This document shows, in pieces, positions 52,889 to 63,950 of a stretch of DNA of 64,000 nucleotides (within the stretch, counting starts at the first letter, position 1; each line of letters opens with the position of its first letter). The notes under the pieces were generated by a model. It searched no databases. It saw only the letters and a list, made by a program, of their open reading frames with translations, and was not told the origin of the DNA. Source of the DNA: Allodiplogaster sudhausi (Eukaryota; Nematoda; Chromadorea; Rhabditida; Diplogasteridae); contig CALZFC010000244.1 in the NCBI GenBank assembly GCA_945643635.1, forward strand, positions 62,001 to 126,000, written 5' to 3'. The translations under genes were made by a program, and so were the position numbers.

Positions 52889-53053
52889 ACACGAGCACTT
52901 ACTTGAAAGTATAATTTTAGTACAAATCTAGATAATTGAAAGTAATAAGATACGACCTCAAACTGTTGATATGATAAAAAGCTGATCAGTGACGAAGGCA
53001 GCTCAAATTTGTTATAGATGCACATGCAAAATGCTACATCTGAACAAAATATT

Positions 53054-53125
53054 TGGAGGTATGGGGATTCGAACCCCAGACTTCTCGCATGCAAAGCGAG
53101 CGCTCTACCCCTGAGCTATACCCCC
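53054..53125 (-). tRNA. tRNA-Ala(UGC)
   Basis: Intact; type D spacer. Confidence 0.95.
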
Positions 53126-53290
53126 ACACGAGCACTTACTTGAAAGTATAATTTCAGTACAAATCTAGATAATTGAAAGTAATAAGATACGACCTCAAAA
53201 TGTTGATATGATAAAAAGCTGATCAGTGACGAAGGCAGCTCAAATTTGTTATAGATACACATGCAAAATGCTACATCTGAACAAAATATT

Positions 53291-53362
53291 TGGAGGTATG
53301 GGGATTCGAACCCCAGACTTCTCGCATGCAAAGCGAGCGCTCTACCCCTGAGCTATACCCCC
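53291..53362 (-). tRNA. tRNA-Ala(UGC)
   Basis: Intact; type E spacer. Confidence 0.95.
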
Positions 53363-53527
53363 ACACGAGCACTTACTTGAAAGTATAATTTTAGTACAAA
53401 CCTAGATAATTGAAAGTAATAAGATACGACCTCAAACTGTTGATATGATAAAAAGCTGATCAGTGACGAAGGCAGCTCAAATTTGTTATAGATGCACATG
53501 CAAAATGCTACATCTGAACAAAATATT

Positions 53528-53599
53528 TGGAGGTATGGGGATTCGAACCCCAGACTTCTCGCATGCAAAGCGAGCGCTCTACCCCTGAGCTATACCCCC
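53528..53599 (-). tRNA. tRNA-Ala(UGC)
   Basis: Intact; type F spacer. Confidence 0.95.
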
Positions 53600-53764
53600 A
53601 CACGAGCACTTACTTGAAAGTATAATTTTAGTACAAATCTAGATAATTGAAAGTAATAAGATACGACCTCAAACTGTTGATATGATAAAAAGCTGATCAG
53701 TGACGAAGGCAGCTCAAATTTGTTATAGATGCACATGCAAAATGCTACATCTGAACAAAATATT

Positions 53765-53836
53765 TGGAGGTATGGGGATTCGAACCCCAGACTTCTCGCA
53801 TGCAAAGCGAGCGCTCTACCCCTGAGCTATACCCCC
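53765..53836 (-). tRNA. tRNA-Ala(UGC)
   Basis: Intact; type D spacer. Confidence 0.95.
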
Positions 53837-54001
53837 ACACGAGCACTTACTTGAAAGTATAATTTTAGTACAAATCTAGATAATTGAAAGTAATAAGATA
53901 CGACCTCAAACTGTTGATATGATAAAAAGCTGATCAGTGACGAAGGCAGCTCAAATTTGTTATAGATGCACATGCAAAATGCTACATCTGAACAAAATAT
54001 T

Positions 54002-54073
54002 TGGAGGTATGGGGATTCGAACCCCAGACTTCTCGCATGCAAAGCGAGCGCTCTACCCCTGAGCTATACCCCC
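54002..54073 (-). tRNA. tRNA-Ala(UGC)
   Basis: Intact; type D spacer. Confidence 0.95.
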
Positions 54074-54238
54074 ACACGAGCACTTACTTGAAAGTATAAT
54101 TTCAGTACAAATCTAGATAATTGAAAGTAATAAGATACGACCTCAAAATGTTGATATGATAAAAAGCTGATCAGTGACGAAGGCAGCTCAAATTTGTTAT
54201 AGATACACATGCAAAATGCTACATCTGAACAAAATATT

Positions 54239-54310
54239 TGGAGGTATGGGGATTCGAACCCCAGACTTCTCGCATGCAAAGCGAGCGCTCTACCCCTGAG
54301 CTATACCCCC
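54239..54310 (-). tRNA. tRNA-Ala(UGC)
   Basis: Intact; type E spacer. Confidence 0.95.
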
Positions 54311-54474
54311 ACACGAGCACTTACTTGAAAGTATAATTTAGTACAAATCTAGATAATTGAAAGTAATAAGATACGACCTCAAACTGTTGATATGATAAAA
54401 AGCTGATCAGTGACGAAGGCAGCTCAAATTTGTTATAGATGCACATGCAAAATGCTACATCTGAACAAAATATT

Positions 54475-54546
54475 TGGAGGTATGGGGATTCGAACCCCAG
54501 ACTTCTCGCATGCAAAGCGAGCGCTCTACCCCTGAGCTATACCCCC
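54475..54546 (-). tRNA. tRNA-Ala(UGC)
   Basis: Intact; type D spacer with one A lost near +136. Confidence 0.95.
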
Positions 54547-54711
54547 ACACGAGCACTTACTTGAAAGTATAATTTTAGTACAAATCTAGATAATTGAAAG
54601 TAATAAGATACGACCTCAAACTGTTGATATGATAAAAAGCTGATCAGTGACGAAGGCAGCTCAAATTTGTTATAGATGCACATGCAAAATGCTACATCTG
54701 AACAAAATATT

Positions 54712-54783
54712 TGGAGGTATGGGGATTCGAACCCCAGACTTCTCGCATGCAAAGCGAGCGCTCTACCCCTGAGCTATACCCCC
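54712..54783 (-). tRNA. tRNA-Ala(UGC)
   Basis: Intact; type D spacer. Confidence 0.95.
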
Positions 54784-54948
54784 ACACGAGCACTTACTTG
54801 AAAGTATAATTTTAGTACAAATCTAGATAATTGAAAGTAATAAGATACGACCTCAAACTGTTGATATGATAAAAAGCTGATCAGTGACGAAGGCAGCTCA
54901 AATTTGTTATAGATGCACATGCAAAATGCTACATCTGAACAAAATATT

Positions 54949-55020
54949 TGGAGGTATGGGGATTCGAACCCCAGACTTCTCGCATGCAAAGCGAGCGCTC
55001 TACCCCTGAGCTATACCCCC
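54949..55020 (-). tRNA. tRNA-Ala(UGC)
   Basis: Intact; type D spacer. Confidence 0.95.
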
Positions 55021-55185
55021 ACACGAGCACTTACTTGAAAGTATAATTTCAGTACAAATCTAGATAATTGAAAGTAATAAGATACGACCTCAAAATGTTG
55101 ATATGATAAAAAGCTGATCAGTGACGAAGGCAGCTCAAATTTGTTATAGATACACATGCAAAATGCTACATCTGAACAAAATATT

Positions 55186-55257
55186 TGGAGGTATGGGGAT
55201 TCGAACCCCAGACTTCTCGCATGCAAAGCGAGCGCTCTACCCCTGAGCTATACCCCC
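55186..55257 (-). tRNA. tRNA-Ala(UGC)
   Basis: Intact; type E spacer. Confidence 0.95.
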
Positions 55258-55422
55258 ACACGAGCACTTACTTGAAAGTATAATTTTAGTACAAACCTAG
55301 ATAATTGAAAGTAATAAGATACGACCTCAAACTGTTGATATGATAAAAAGCTGATCAGTGACGAAGGCAGCTCAAATTTGTTATAGATGCACATGCAAAA
55401 TGCTACATCTGAACAAAATATT

Positions 55423-55494
55423 TGGAGGTATGGGGATTCGAACCCCAGACTTCTCGCATGCAAAGCGAGCGCTCTACCCCTGAGCTATACCCCC
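55423..55494 (-). tRNA. tRNA-Ala(UGC)
   Basis: Intact; type F spacer. Confidence 0.95.
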
Positions 55495-55659
55495 ACACGA
55501 GCACTTACTTGAAAGTATAATTTTAGTACAAATCTAGATAATTGAAAGTAATAAGATACGACCTCAAACTGTTGATATGATAAAAAGCTGATCAGTGACG
55601 AAGGCAGCTCAAATTTGTTATAGATGCACATGCAAAATGCTACATCTGAACAAAATATT

Positions 55660-55731
55660 TGGAGGTATGGGGATTCGAACCCCAGACTTCTCGCATGCAA
55701 AGCGAGCGCTCTACCCCTGAGCTATACCCCC
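55660..55731 (-). tRNA. tRNA-Ala(UGC)
   Basis: Intact; type D spacer. Confidence 0.95.
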
Positions 55732-55896
55732 ACACGAGCACTTACTTGAAAGTATAATTTCAGTACAAATCTAGATAATTGAAAGTAATAAGATACGACC
55801 TCAAAATGTTGATATGATAAAAAGCTGATCAGTGACGAAGGCAGCTCAAATTTGTTATAGATGCACATGCAAAATGCTACATCTGAACAAAATATT

Positions 55897-55968
55897 TGGA
55901 GGTATGGGGATTCGAACCCCAGACTTCTCGCATGCAAAGCGAGCGCTCTACCCCTGAGCTATACCCCC
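55897..55968 (-). tRNA. tRNA-Ala(UGC)
   Basis: Intact; type C spacer. Confidence 0.95.
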
Positions 55969-56133
55969 ACACGAGCACTTACTTGAAAGTATAATTTTAG
56001 TACAAATCTAGATAATTGAAAGTAATAAGATACGACCTCAAACTGTTGATATGATAAAAAGCTGATCAGTGACGAAGGCAGCTCAAATTTGTTATAGATG
56101 CACATGCAAAATGCTACATCTGAACAAAATATT

Positions 56134-56205
56134 TGGAGGTATGGGGATTCGAACCCCAGACTTCTCGCATGCAAAGCGAGCGCTCTACCCCTGAGCTATA
56201 CCCCC
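56134..56205 (-). tRNA. tRNA-Ala(UGC)
   Basis: Intact; type D spacer. Confidence 0.95.
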
Positions 56206-56370
56206 ACACGAGCACTTACTTGAAAGTATAATTTTAGTACAAATCTAGATAATTGAAAGTAATAAGATACGACCTCAAAATGTTGATATGATAAAAAGCT
56301 GATCAGTGACGAAGGCAGCTCAAATTTGTTATAGATGCACATGCAAAATGCTACATCTGAACAAAATATT

Positions 56371-56442
56371 TGGAGGTATGGGGATTCGAACCCCAGACTT
56401 CTCGCATGCAAAGCGAGCGCTCTACCCCTGAGCTATACCCCC
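56371..56442 (-). tRNA. tRNA-Ala(UGC)
   Basis: Intact; type Ca spacer. Confidence 0.95.
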
Positions 56443-56607
56443 ACACGAGCACTTACTTGAAAGTATAATTTCAGTACAAATCTAGATAATTGAAAGTAAT
56501 AAGATACGACCTCAAAATGTTGATATGATAAAAAGCTGATCAGTGACGAAGGCAGCTCAAATTTGTTATAGATGCACATGCAAAATGCTACATCTGAACA
56601 AAATATT

Positions 56608-56679
56608 TGGAGGTATGGGGATTCGAACCCCAGACTTCTCGCATGCAAAGCGAGCGCTCTACCCCTGAGCTATACCCCC
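56608..56679 (-). tRNA. tRNA-Ala(UGC)
   Basis: Intact; type C spacer. Confidence 0.95.
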
Positions 56680-56844
56680 ACACGAGCACTTACTTGAAAG
56701 TATAATTTTAGTACAAACCTAGATAATTGAAAGTAATAAGATACGACCTCAAAATGTTGATATGATAAAAAGCTGATCAGTGACGAAGGCAGCTCAAATT
56801 TGTTATAGATACACATGCAAAATGCTACATCTGAACAAAATATT

Positions 56845-56916
56845 TGGAGGTATGGGGATTCGAACCCCAGACTTCTCGCATGCAAAGCGAGCGCTCTACC
56901 CCTGAGCTATACCCCC
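56845..56916 (-). tRNA. tRNA-Ala(UGC)
   Basis: Intact; recombinant spacer, E at +34 and +91 joined to F at +127 and +136. Confidence 0.95.
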
Positions 56917-57081
56917 ACACGAGCACTTACTTGAAAGTATAATTTCAGTACAAATCTAGATAATTGAAAGTAATAAGATACGACCTCAAACTGTTGATAT
57001 GATAAAAAGCTGATCAGTGACGAAGGCAGCTCAAATTTGTTATAGATGCACATGCAAAATGCTACATCTGAACAAAATATT

Positions 57082-57153
57082 TGGAGGTATGGGGATTCGA
57101 ACCCCAGACTTCTCGCATGCAAAGCGAGCGCTCTACCCCTGAGCTATACCCCC
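57082..57153 (-). tRNA. tRNA-Ala(UGC)
   Basis: Intact; type Dg spacer. Confidence 0.95.
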
Positions 57154-57318
57154 ACACGAGCACTTACTTGAAAGTATAATTTTAGTACAAACCTAGATAA
57201 TTGAAAGTAATAAGATACGACCTCAAACTGTTGATATGATAAAAAGCTGATCAGTGACGAAGGCAGCTCAAATTTGTTATAGATGCACATGCAAAATGCT
57301 ACATCTGAACAAAATATT

Positions 57319-57390
57319 TGGAGGTATGGGGATTCGAACCCCAGACTTCTCGCATGCAAAGCGAGCGCTCTACCCCTGAGCTATACCCCC
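57319..57390 (-). tRNA. tRNA-Ala(UGC)
   Basis: Intact; type F spacer. Confidence 0.95.
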
Positions 57391-57555
57391 ACACGAGCAC
57401 TTACTTGAAAGTATAATTTTAGTACAAATCTAGATAATTGAAAGTAATAAGATACGACCTCAAAATGTTGATATGATAAAAAGCTGATCAGTGACGAAGG
57501 CAGCTCAAATTTGTTATAGATGCACATGCAAAATGCTACATCTGAACAAAATATT

Positions 57556-57627
57556 TGGAGGTATGGGGATTCGAACCCCAGACTTCTCGCATGCAAAGCG
57601 AGCGCTCTACCCCTGAGCTATACCCCC
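57556..57627 (-). tRNA. tRNA-Ala(UGC)
   Basis: Intact; type Ca spacer. Confidence 0.95.
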
Positions 57628-57792
57628 ACACGAGCACTTACTTGAAAGTATAATTTCAGTACAAATCTAGATAATTGAAAGTAATAAGATACGACCTCAA
57701 AATGTTGATATGATAAAAAGCTGATCAGTGACGAAGGCAGCTCAAATTTGTTATAGATACACATGCAAAATGCTACATCTGAACAAAATATT

Positions 57793-57864
57793 TGGAGGTA
57801 TGGGGATTCGAACCCCAGACTTCTCGCATGCAAAGCGAGCGCTCTACCCCTGAGCTATACCCCC
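57793..57864 (-). tRNA. tRNA-Ala(UGC)
   Basis: Intact; type E spacer. Confidence 0.95.
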
Positions 57865-58029
57865 ACACGAGCACTTACTTGAAAGTATAATTTTAGTACA
57901 AATCTAGATAATTGAAAGTAATAAGATACGACCTCAAACTGTTGATATGATAAAAAGCTGATCAGTGACGAAGGCAGCTCAAATTTGTTATAGATGCACA
58001 TGCAAAATGCTACATCTGAACAAAATATT

Positions 58030-58101
58030 TGGAGGTATGGGGATTCGAACCCCAGACTTCTCGCATGCAAAGCGAGCGCTCTACCCCTGAGCTATACCCC
58101 C
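58030..58101 (-). tRNA. tRNA-Ala(UGC)
   Basis: Intact; type D spacer. Confidence 0.95.
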
Positions 58102-58266
58102 ACACGAGCACTTACTTGAAAGTATAATTTCAGTACAAATCTAGATAATTGAAAGTAATAAGATACGACCTCAAAATGTTGATATGATAAAAAGCTGATC
58201 AGTGACGAAGGCAGCTCAAATTTGTTATAGATACACATGCAAAATGCTACATCTGAACAAAATATT

Positions 58267-58338
58267 TGGAGGTATGGGGATTCGAACCCCAGACTTCTCG
58301 CATGCAAAGCGAGCGCTCTACCCCTGAGCTATACCCCC
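58267..58338 (-). tRNA. tRNA-Ala(UGC)
   Basis: Intact; type E spacer. Confidence 0.95.
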
Positions 58339-58503
58339 ACACGAGCACTTACTTGAAAGTATAATTTCAGTACAAATCTAGATAATTGAAAGTAATAAGA
58401 TACGACCTCAAAATGTTGATATGATAAAAAGCTGATCAGTGACGAAGGCAGCTCAAATTTGTTATAGATACACATGCAAAATGCTACATCTGAACAAAAT
58501 ATT

Positions 58504-58575
58504 TGGAGGTATGGGGATTCGAACCCCAGACTTCTCGCATGCAAAGCGAGCGCTCTACCCCTGAGCTATACCCCC
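58504..58575 (-). tRNA. tRNA-Ala(UGC)
   Basis: Intact; type E spacer. Confidence 0.95.
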
Positions 58576-58740
58576 ACACGAGCACTTACTTGAAAGTATA
58601 ATTTTAGTACAAATCTAGATAATTGAAAGTAATAAGATACGACCTCAAACTGTTGATATGATAAAAAGCTGATCAGTGACGAAGGCAGCTCAAATTTGTT
58701 ATAGATGCACATGCAAAATGCTACATCTGAACAAAATATT

Positions 58741-58812
58741 TGGAGGTATGGGGATTCGAACCCCAGACTTCTCGCATGCAAAGCGAGCGCTCTACCCCTG
58801 AGCTATACCCCC
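58741..58812 (-). tRNA. tRNA-Ala(UGC)
   Basis: Intact; type D spacer. Confidence 0.95.
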
Positions 58813-58976
58813 ACACGAGCACTTACTTGAAAGTATAATTTTAGTACAAACTAGATAATTGAAAGTAATAAGATACGACCTCAAACTGTTGATATGATAA
58901 AAAGCTGATCAGTGACGAAGGCAGCTCAAATTTGTTATAGATGCACATGCAAAATGCTACATCTGAACAAAATATT

Positions 58977-59048
58977 TGGAGGTATGGGGATTCGAACCCC
59001 AGACTTCTCGCATGCAAAGCGAGCGCTCTACCCCTGAGCTATACCCCC
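58977..59048 (-). tRNA. tRNA-Ala(UGC)
   Basis: Intact; type D/F spacer with one base lost at the +127 site, so the type is ambiguous. Confidence 0.95.
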
Positions 59049-59213
59049 ACACGAGCACTTACTTGAAAGTATAATTTCAGTACAAATCTAGATAATTGAA
59101 AGTAATAAGATACGACCTCAAAATGTTGATATGATAAAAAGCTGATCAGTGACGAAGGCAGCTCAAATTTGTTATAGATACACATGCAAAATGCTACATC
59201 TGAACAAAATATT

Positions 59214-59285
59214 TGGAGGTATGGGGATTCGAACCCCAGACTTCTCGCATGCAAAGCGAGCGCTCTACCCCTGAGCTATACCCCC
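59214..59285 (-). tRNA. tRNA-Ala(UGC)
   Basis: Intact; type E spacer. Confidence 0.95.
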
Positions 59286-59450
59286 ACACGAGCACTTACT
59301 TGAAAGTATAATTTTAGTACAAATCTAGATAATTGAAAGTAATAAGATACGACCTCAAACTGTTGATATGATAAAAAGCTGATCAGTGACGAAGGCAGCT
59401 CAAATTTGTTATAGATGCACATGCAAAATGCTACATCTGAACAAAATATT

Positions 59451-59522
59451 TGGAGGTATGGGGATTCGAACCCCAGACTTCTCGCATGCAAAGCGAGCGC
59501 TCTACCCCTGAGCTATACCCCC
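59451..59522 (-). tRNA. tRNA-Ala(UGC)
   Basis: Intact; type D spacer. Confidence 0.95.
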
Positions 59523-59687
59523 ACACGAGCACTTACTTGAAAGTATAATTTCAGTACAAATCTAGATAATTGAAAGTAATAAGATACGACCTCAAAATGT
59601 TGATATGATAAAAAGCTGATCAGTGACGAAGGCAGCTCAAATTTGTTATAGATGCACATGCAAAATGCTACATCTGAACAAAATATT

Positions 59688-59758
59688 TGGAGGTATGGGG
59701 ATTCGAACCCCAGACTTCTCGCATGCAAAGCGAGCGCTCTACCCTGAGCTATACCCCC
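59688..59758 (-). tRNA. tRNA-Ala(UGC), D loop one G short
   Basis: 71 nt with the same AGGGTA D loop as the copy at 49747; type C spacer. Confidence 0.8.
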
Positions 59759-59923
59759 ACACGAGCACTTACTTGAAAGTATAATTTCAGTACAAATCTA
59801 GATAATTGAAAGTAATAAGATACGACCTCAAAATGTTGATATGATAAAAAGCTGATCAGTGACGAAGGCAGCTCAAATTTGTTATAGATACACATGCAAA
59901 ATGCTACATCTGAACAAAATATT

Positions 59924-59995
59924 TGGAGGTATGGGGATTCGAACCCCAGACTTCTCGCATGCAAAGCGAGCGCTCTACCCCTGAGCTATACCCCC
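59924..59995 (-). tRNA. tRNA-Ala(UGC)
   Basis: Intact; type E spacer. Confidence 0.95.
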
Positions 59996-60159
59996 ACACG
60001 AGCACTTACTTGAAAGTATAATTTAGTACAAACCTAGATAATTGAAAGTAATAAGATACGACCTCAAACTGTTGATATGATAAAAAGCTGATCAGTGACG
60101 AAGGCAGCTCAAATTTGTTATAGATGCACATGCAAAATGCTACATCTGAACAAAATATT

Positions 60160-60231
60160 TGGAGGTATGGGGATTCGAACCCCAGACTTCTCGCATGCAA
60201 AGCGAGCGCTCTACCCCTGAGCTATACCCCC
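60160..60231 (-). tRNA. tRNA-Ala(UGC)
   Basis: Intact; type F spacer with one A lost near +136. Confidence 0.95.
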
Positions 60232-60396
60232 ACACGAGCACTTACTTGAAAGTATAATTTTAGTACAAACCTAGATAATTGAAAGTAATAAGATACGACC
60301 TCAAACTGTTGATATGATAAAAAGCTGATCAGTGACGAAGGCAGCTCAAATTTGTTATAGATGCACATGCAAAATGCTACATCTGAACAAAATATT

Positions 60397-60468
60397 TGGA
60401 GGTATGGGGATTCGAACCCCAGACTTCTCGCATGCAAAGCGAGCGCTCTACCCCTGAGCTATACCCCC
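60397..60468 (-). tRNA. tRNA-Ala(UGC)
   Basis: Intact; type F spacer. Confidence 0.95.
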
Positions 60469-60633
60469 ACACGAGCACTTACTTGAAAGTATAATTTTAG
60501 TACAAATCTAGATAATTGAAAGTAATAAGATACGACCTCAAACTGTTGATATGATAAAAAGCTGATCAGTGACGAAGGCAGCTCAAATTTGTTATAGATG
60601 CACATGCAAAATGCTACATCTGAACAAAATATT

Positions 60634-60705
60634 TGGAGGTATGGGGATTCGAACCCCAGACTTCTCGCATGCAAAGCGAGCGCTCTACCCCTGAGCTATA
60701 CCCCC
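60634..60705 (-). tRNA. tRNA-Ala(UGC)
   Basis: Intact; type D spacer. Confidence 0.95.
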
Positions 60706-60870
60706 ACACGAGCACTTACTTGAAAGTATAATTTCAGTACAAATCTAGATAATTGAAAGTAATAAGATACGACCTCAAAATGTTGATATGATAAAAAGCT
60801 GATCAGTGACGAAGGCAGCTCAAATTTGTTATAGATACACATGCAAAATGCTACATCTGAACAAAATATT

Positions 60871-60942
60871 TGGAGGTATGGGGATTCGAACCCCAGACTT
60901 CTCGCATGCAAAGCGAGCGCTCTACCCCTGAGCTATACCCCC
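60871..60942 (-). tRNA. tRNA-Ala(UGC)
   Basis: Intact; type E spacer. Confidence 0.95.
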
Positions 60943-61107
60943 ACACGAGCACTTACTTGAAAGTATAATTTCAGTACAAATCTAGATAATTGAAAGTAAT
61001 AAGATACGACCTCAAAATGTTGATATGATAAAAAGCTGATCAGTGACGAAGGCAGCTCAAATTTGTTATAGATACACATGCAAAATGCTACATCTGAACA
61101 AAATATT

Positions 61108-61179
61108 TGGAGGTATGGGGATTCGAACCCCAGACTTCTCGCATGCAAAGCGAGCGCTCTACCCCTGAGCTATACCCCC
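61108..61179 (-). tRNA. tRNA-Ala(UGC)
   Basis: Intact; type E spacer. Confidence 0.95.
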
Positions 61180-61343
61180 ACACGAGCACTTACTTGAAAG
61201 TATAATTTAGTACAAATCTAGATAATTGAAAGTAATAAGATACGACCTCAAAATGTTGATATGATAAAAAGCTGATCAGTGACGAAGGCAGCTCAAATTT
61301 GTTATAGATGCACATGCAAAATGCTACATCTGAACAAAATATT

Positions 61344-61415
61344 TGGAGGTATGGGGATTCGAACCCCAGACTTCTCGCATGCAAAGCGAGCGCTCTACCC
61401 CTGAGCTATACCCCC
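61344..61415 (-). tRNA. tRNA-Ala(UGC)
   Basis: Intact; type Ca spacer with one A lost near +136. Confidence 0.95.
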
Positions 61416-61580
61416 ACACGAGCACTTACTTGAAAGTATAATTTCAGTACAAATCTAGATAATTGAAAGTAATAAGATACGACCTCAAAATGTTGATATG
61501 ATAAAAAGCTGATCAGTGACGAAGGCAGCTCAAATTTGTTATAGATGCACATGCAAAATGCTACATCTGAACAAAATATT

Positions 61581-61652
61581 TGGAGGTATGGGGATTCGAA
61601 CCCCAGACTTCTCGCATGCAAAGCGAGCGCTCTACCCCTGAGCTATACCCCC
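61581..61652 (-). tRNA. tRNA-Ala(UGC)
   Basis: Intact; type C spacer. Confidence 0.95.
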
Positions 61653-61817
61653 ACACGAGCACTTACTTGAAAGTATAATTTCAGTACAAATCTAGATAAT
61701 TGAAAGTAATAAGATACGACCTCAAAATGTTGATATGATAAAAAGCTGATCAGTGACGAAGGCAGCTCAAATTTGTTATAGATACACATGCAAAATGCTA
61801 CATCTGAACAAAATATT

Positions 61818-61889
61818 TGGAGGTATGGGGATTCGAACCCCAGACTTCTCGCATGCAAAGCGAGCGCTCTACCCCTGAGCTATACCCCC
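61818..61889 (-). tRNA. tRNA-Ala(UGC)
   Basis: Intact; type E spacer. Confidence 0.95.
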
Positions 61890-62054
61890 ACACGAGCACT
61901 TACTTGAAAGTATAATTTTAGTACAAATCTAGATAATTGAAAGTAATAAGATACGACCTCAAACTGTTGATATGATAAAAAACTGATCAGTGACGAAGGC
62001 AGCTCAAATTTGTTATAGATGCACATGCAAAATGCTACATCTGAACAAAATATT

Positions 62055-62126
62055 TGGAGGTATGGGGATTCGAACCCCAGACTTCTCGCATGCAAAGCGA
62101 GCGCTCTACCCCTGAGCTATACCCCC
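62055..62126 (-). tRNA. tRNA-Ala(UGC)
   Basis: Intact; type D spacer with a private C-to-T change that lengthens the T5 run near +74 to T6. Confidence 0.95.
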
Positions 62127-62291
62127 ACACGAGCACTTACTTGAAAGTATAATTTCAGTACAAATCTAGATAATTGAAAGTAATAAGATACGACCTCAAA
62201 ATGTTGATATGATAAAAAGCTGATCAGTGACGAAGGCAGCTCAAATTTGTTATAGATACACATGCAAAATGCTACATCTGAACAAAATATT

Positions 62292-62363
62292 TGGAGGTAT
62301 GGGGATTCGAACCCCAGACTTCTCGCATGCAAAGCGAGCGCTCTACCCCTGAGCTATACCCCC
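62292..62363 (-). tRNA. tRNA-Ala(UGC)
   Basis: Intact; type E spacer. Confidence 0.95.
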
Positions 62364-62528
62364 ACACGAGCACTTACTTGAAAGTATAATTTCAGTACAA
62401 ATCTAGATAATTGAAAGTAATAAGATACGACCTCAAAATGTTGATATGATAAAAAGCTGATCAGTGACGAAGGCAGCTCAAATTTGTTATAGATACACAT
62501 GCAAAATGCTACATCTGAACAAAATATT

Positions 62529-62600
62529 TGGAGGTATGGGGATTCGAACCCCAGACTTCTCGCATGCAAAGCGAGCGCTCTACCCCTGAGCTATACCCCC
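62529..62600 (-). tRNA. tRNA-Ala(UGC)
   Basis: Intact; type E spacer. Confidence 0.95.
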
Positions 62601-62765
62601 ACACGAGCACTTACTTGAAAGTATAATTTCAGTACAAATCTAGATAATTGAAAGTAATAAGATACGACCTCAAAATGTTGATATGATAAAAAGCTGATCA
62701 GTGACGAAGGCAGCTCAAATTTGTTATAGATGCACATGCAAAATGCTACATCTGAACAAAATATT

Positions 62766-62837
62766 TGGAGGTATGGGGATTCGAACCCCAGACTTCTCGC
62801 ATGCAAAGCGAGCGCTCTACCCCTGAGCTATACCCCC
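62766..62837 (-). tRNA. tRNA-Ala(UGC)
   Basis: Intact; type C spacer. Confidence 0.95.
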
Positions 62838-63002
62838 ACACGAGCACTTACTTGAAAGTATAATTTTAGTACAAATCTAGATAATTGAAAGTAATAAGAT
62901 ACGACCTCAAACTGTTGATATGATAAAAAGCTGATCAGTGACGAAGGCAGCTCAAATTTGTTATAGATGCACATGCAAAATGCTACATCTGAACAAAATA
63001 TT

Positions 63003-63074
63003 TGGAGGTATGGGGATTCGAACCCCAGACTTCTCGCATGCAAAGCGAGCGCTCTACCCCTGAGCTATACCCCC
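63003..63074 (-). tRNA. tRNA-Ala(UGC)
   Basis: Intact; type D spacer. Confidence 0.95.
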
Positions 63075-63239
63075 ACACGAGCACTTACTTGAAAGTATAA
63101 TTTCAGTACAAATCTAGATAATTGAAAGTAATAAGATACGACCTCAAAATGTTGATATGATAAAAAGCTGATCAGTGACGAAGGCAGCTCAAATTTGTTA
63201 TAGATACACATGCAAAATGCTACATCTGAACAAAATATT

Positions 63240-63311
63240 TGGAGGTATGGGGATTCGAACCCCAGACTTCTCGCATGCAAAGCGAGCGCTCTACCCCTGA
63301 GCTATACCCCC
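63240..63311 (-). tRNA. tRNA-Ala(UGC)
   Basis: Intact; type E spacer. Confidence 0.95.
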
Positions 63312-63476
63312 ACACGAGCACTTACTTGAAAGTATAATTTCAGTACAAATCTAGATAATTGAAAGTAATAAGATACGACCTCAAAATGTTGATATGATAA
63401 AAAGCTGATCAGTGACGAAGGCAGCTCAAATTTGTTATAGATACACATGCAAAATGCTACATCTGAACAAAATATT

Positions 63477-63548
63477 TGGAGGTATGGGGATTCGAACCCC
63501 AGACTTCTCGCATGCAAAGCGAGCGCTCTACCCCTGAGCTATACCCCC
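63477..63548 (-). tRNA. tRNA-Ala(UGC)
   Basis: Intact; type E spacer. Confidence 0.95.
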
Positions 63549-63713
63549 ACACGAGCACTTACTTGAAAGTATAATTTCAGTACAAATCTAGATAATTGAA
63601 AGTAATAAGATACGACCTCAAAATGTTGATATGATAAAAAGCTGATCAGTGACGAAGGCAGCTCAAATTTGTTATAGATGCACATGCAAAATGCTACATC
63701 TGAACAAAATATT

Positions 63714-63785
63714 TGGAGGTATGGGGATTCGAACCCCAGACTTCTCGCATGCAAAGCGAGCGCTCTACCCCTGAGCTATACCCCC
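63714..63785 (-). tRNA. tRNA-Ala(UGC)
   Basis: Intact; type C spacer. Confidence 0.95.
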
Positions 63786-63950
63786 ACACGAGCACTTACT
63801 TGAAAGTATAATTTCAGTACAAATCTAGATAATTGAAAGTAATAAGATACGACCTCAAAATGTTGATATGATAAAAAGCTGATCAGTGACGAAGGCAGCT
63901 CAAATTTGTTATAGATGCACATGCAAAATGCTACATCTGAACAAAATATT

